Origin: Dendrophyllia cribrosa
Taxonomy: Eukaryota > Cnidaria > Anthozoa > Scleractinia > Dendrophylliidae
Assembly (NCBI GenBank): GCA_024195265.1
Contig: JAJLRJ010000002.1
Coordinates: 18,576,694-18,640,693, forward strand
Reading direction: 5' to 3'
DNA length: 64,000 bases
Position numbers and translations under genes: made by a program. Below, one piece after another: positions 61,978-64,000 of the stretch. Under the pieces are notes generated by a model. That model saw only the letters and a list, made by a program, of their open reading frames with translations. It was not told the origin of the DNA and made no database searches. Position 1 is the first letter of the stretch; every line of letters begins with the position of its first letter.

Positions 61978-62759
61978 GTAGGAAAAATAACTTCATAACT
62001 AATCTACTGATGTTCGCATAAGACGAATATGTCTTTGGACAGGCTCCTGCCTTGAAATACAGGGAAGTTAACAATAATATTAAATCTTGTCAACTATAAA
62101 GGAAGCCACATGAATATTGGAACGCTTTCATGTAAGCATCCCGCTCCTGTCCCGATCTAATAAGAATTTTGAAATGTTTGTTCTTGTGGAGGGGGGAAAG
62201 CCGAAAACCCTGAAACCGAAGAAAAAATCATGGAGCAAGGCGTTAACAAAAAGCAACGCGTAGTTATACCTTTCTTTAGAAAGAAGCGGGAATCGTCAGG
62301 ATCTTTGGAACGAATGTGAGAACGAGCGGCGGAGCTTGGGAACGAGCCCAAAGCGCGATCGGGGGCTTACTTCTCAAGTTTGTTCTTAGTAACCGAGGGG
62401 CGCCTGGAGACGAGACAGTGACTACATAACAAAAACAGGGAAACTGAATGCAAACAGGGAGAAGCGAGCACGCTCACTACTGCGTCACCCAAGCTCCACA
62501 AATCATTGACTTCGAGAAACAGAATTCTAATCAGAAAGGGCAAGGTTCTTTATGCCAAAAACGAGATATAAATTTGGGTATGCTGCATATCTCGTGACAT
62601 TGTTCTTAAAAAATGAAATATATTACATTTATTGGTATACATACCAGGAGCTTTGATAGAGTCGCTGGTTATAACCTTTGCTTTGTTATTTGTGTGCTTA
62701 TAAGTATACGTTTCCCTGAATATGCCAAATATGTCAAATTACTAATAATAATAATTGCC

Positions 62760-62777
62760 CGGGGGGGGGGGGGGGGG
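62760..62777 (+). repeat. Poly-G tract
   Basis: Run of about 17 G after GCCC, at the left end of a repeat block in the last intron. Confidence 0.9.
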
Positions 62778-62826
62778 TACTCAACAAAGTTTTGTACCGG
62801 GATGCTCCGCCCCGAGGTCCAAACCC

Positions 62827-62935
62827 TTACCCTTTCATATACCGTTTTTGACAGAAAAGGTACCCCTTTCATATACCTTTCATTGAAAATGGTACCCCTT
62901 TCATGTACCTTTCATTGAAAATGGTACCCCTTTTA
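62827..62935. repeat. 32-bp tandem repeat, about 3.4 copies
   Basis: Unit GGTACCCCTTTCATATACC followed by TTTCATTGAAAAT. Copies start at 62859, 62891 and 62923, with a diverged one before. Confidence 0.85.
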
Positions 62936-63054
62936 TATAGCCTTTACGTGCGTCTGTTTGATATATTTTGAAAGGCCCTTTTTATAATAAAAAACTTTAA
63001 CATGCAAGGCTGATCAGACAGCAAATTCGTTCGATTTCTTTTAATAATATTTGC

Positions 63055-63097
63055 CCGATATTTCGGTTAGACAAAACTAACCTTCATCAGGGGCTAA
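63055..63097 (-). ncRNA. Hammerhead-ribozyme-like core downstream of the GIY-YIG ORF
   Basis: On the minus strand the sequence reads CTGATGA, one A, GGTTAG, a six-base loop, CTAACC, then GAAA. This is the hammerhead arrangement of the CUGAUGA box, a perfect 6-bp stem II and the GAAA box (plus-strand 63084-63090, 63065-63082, 63061-63064). Penelope-like elements are known to carry hammerhead motifs. I could not fold convincing stems I and III, so an active ribozyme is not shown. Confidence 0.45.
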
Positions 63098-63243
63098 GAA
63101 AGCTAAGTGAAGAAGGAAACAAACGGTTACAATATTTAAAGGGGGGCTAAGATAAAATACTGACACATGATAGGCTAATGAACAAGTAACGGTTGAAAAC
63201 TAGAAACGGCTAGTAATGATAAAAACAATAAATGTGTGGAAGA

Positions 63244-63999
63244 TTAAATTTCGTCGCGTCTGTTCATGCCATTAGGTTCAAGTGTATTGGCTATAGTGAT
63301 TAAATATGATTCTCTCGCTTTACGGATCATGTCTCTATTAGAATTAATGAGTTCTAATGGGATGATTTGGAGGTCGGTAATAGAGTGTCCGGTGAGAGCA
63401 AAGTGATCTGACACGGCAGTCGGTTGATCCTGATGTTCTTTCTTCAAGGCCTTCTCAACTGCACGTCTATGTTCCCCAAATAGATCGCTGACTTGTCGTT
63501 TTGTCTCACCGATGTATTGTGTATGGCATTTGGTGCATTGGATCATATAGATGACGTTAGTGGATGTGCAGCAGATGCGATGTCGTATTTGTCGTTTTTG
63601 GCCTGTAGAGAAGAAGGTGTAAGACGTGGTTCCTTCTTTGATAAAAGGACATGTTTTACACCGATTTCTGTTACAACGGAAAATTCCAGGTGTTTGAGGG
63701 GGTGGTCTGCGGTGTACAGCTCTGACAAGAATGTCACGCAAGTTCTTGGATCTGCGGTAGGAAATCAAAGGAGGGAAAGGGAATGCTTCTTTGCATCTTT
63801 TAGAAGAAGGAAGGATGTTGAGATTTCTTTGAATAACTTTAGGTATGTTAGGGAGGGCTGGGTTGAATGTTACTACAAATGGTATCCTGTTAGTTTCTTT
63901 CGTGTTAGTTGCTGTTTCCAGGGCTGTACTACGTGGGATAGCATTTACTTTCTGGATTTGTTCCTTTACAAAGTGATAATTATGTCCTCTGTTGACCAA
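63244..63999 (-). CDS. Penelope-like element, C-terminal part with GIY-YIG endonuclease domain (partial)
   Basis: A minus-strand frame of 251 codons, open at the right window edge, so its start and any reverse transcriptase lie beyond 64000. Visible order: a basic segment ending RRPPPQTPGIF, a cysteine motif (FRCNRNRCKTCPF), CCTSTNVIYMIQCTKCHTQY, then IGETKRQVSDLFGEHRRA, DHFALTGHS and a C-terminal helix ending in a stop at 63244. VIYMIQ and QYIGET correspond to the GIY and YIG strands. The Cys pair between them (C-x2-C) is usual in Penelope-type proteins. The frame is intact as far as visible. Confidence 0.8.
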   Translation of the reverse strand: MVNRGHNYHFVKEQIQKVNAIPRSTALETATNTKETNRIPFVVTFNPALPNIPKVIQRNLNILPSSKRCKEAFPFPPLISYRRSKNLRDILVRAVHRRPPPQTPGIFRCNRNRCKTCPFIKEGTTSYTFFSTGQKRQIRHRICCTSTNVIYMIQCTKCHTQYIGETKRQVSDLFGEHRRAVEKALKKEHQDQPTAVSDHFALTGHSITDLQIIPLELINSNRDMIRKARESYLITIANTLEPNGMNRRDEI

Positions 64000-64000
64000 A

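Noticed and set aside
1..64000. Several separate cadherin genes in tandem
   Set aside because: No signal peptide, stop, transmembrane segment or polyadenylation context occurs between exons, and all 64 junctions keep phase.

Overview
The window is metazoan nuclear DNA. Nearly all protein-coding sequence on the plus strand forms one chain of 65 short exons with GT-AG introns. The reading frame runs unbroken from 67 to 61977 and is open at both ends. It encodes about 11.2 kb of coding sequence (about 3,740 residues) of a giant extracellular cadherin. I count 32 extracellular cadherin (EC) linker motifs of the DxND type. They correspond to 31 complete EC repeats, the tail of one before them and the start of one after. 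Signal peptide, transmembrane segment and cytoplasmic tail lie outside the window, so family and orientation in the membrane cannot be settled here. The intron-rich gene, AT-rich introns and repeat types (Kolobok-like THAP element, L1/Tx1-like LINE, Penelope-like GIY-YIG element, tRNA-derived SINEs, many hairpin MITEs) suggest a cnidarian, probably an anthozoan such as a stony coral. That placement is inference; other invertebrates are not excluded.

The most striking feature is that two non-cadherin domains sit inside cadherin repeats rather than between them. A LamG-like (concanavalin/pentraxin fold) domain on exons 17-19 (13815-20805) splits EC8. An F5/8 type C (discoidin) domain on exons 47-49 (48775-50435) splits EC25. 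In both cases the first half of the EC repeat ends after the strand with the YxI-type motif, and its second half (F-I-x-x-x-G ... DRE or NRE ... DxND) resumes after the insert. Both inserts are multi-exon blocks divisible by three and flanked by phase-1 introns. They occupy the same structural position, where six ordinary EC repeats of this gene carry a plain phase-1 intron. This looks like two independent exon-shuffling events into one recurrent intron, giving a cadherin rod with lectin-like and discoidin side domains.

Layout: 67-2400, EC1-EC3. 2401-6194, a large intron with two adjoining TTAA-flanked DNA elements (434 bp, then a 1.8 kb element coding a THAP protein) and a tRNA-derived repeat. 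6195-12903, EC4-EC7 and the first half of EC8, with MITEs. 13815-20805, the LamG module, with a 5.3 kb repeat-filled intron. 21256-23338, end of EC8 to EC10. 23339-28226, an intron holding a 5'-truncated LINE on the minus strand and a SINE. 28227-43003, EC10-EC20. 43749-44797, one unusually long exon encoding more than three EC repeats. 45368-48520, EC23 to the first half of EC25, interrupted by a tetranucleotide array that contains a LINE relic. 48775-50435, the F5/8C module. 51001-61977, end of EC25 to EC32. 61978-64000, a tandem repeat and, on the minus strand, the 3' part of a Penelope-like element with a GIY-YIG domain and a hammerhead-like core downstream.

There is no sign of a second host gene. 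Exon coordinates were read by eye from splice signals, frame continuity and cadherin motifs; no alignment or transcript was available.
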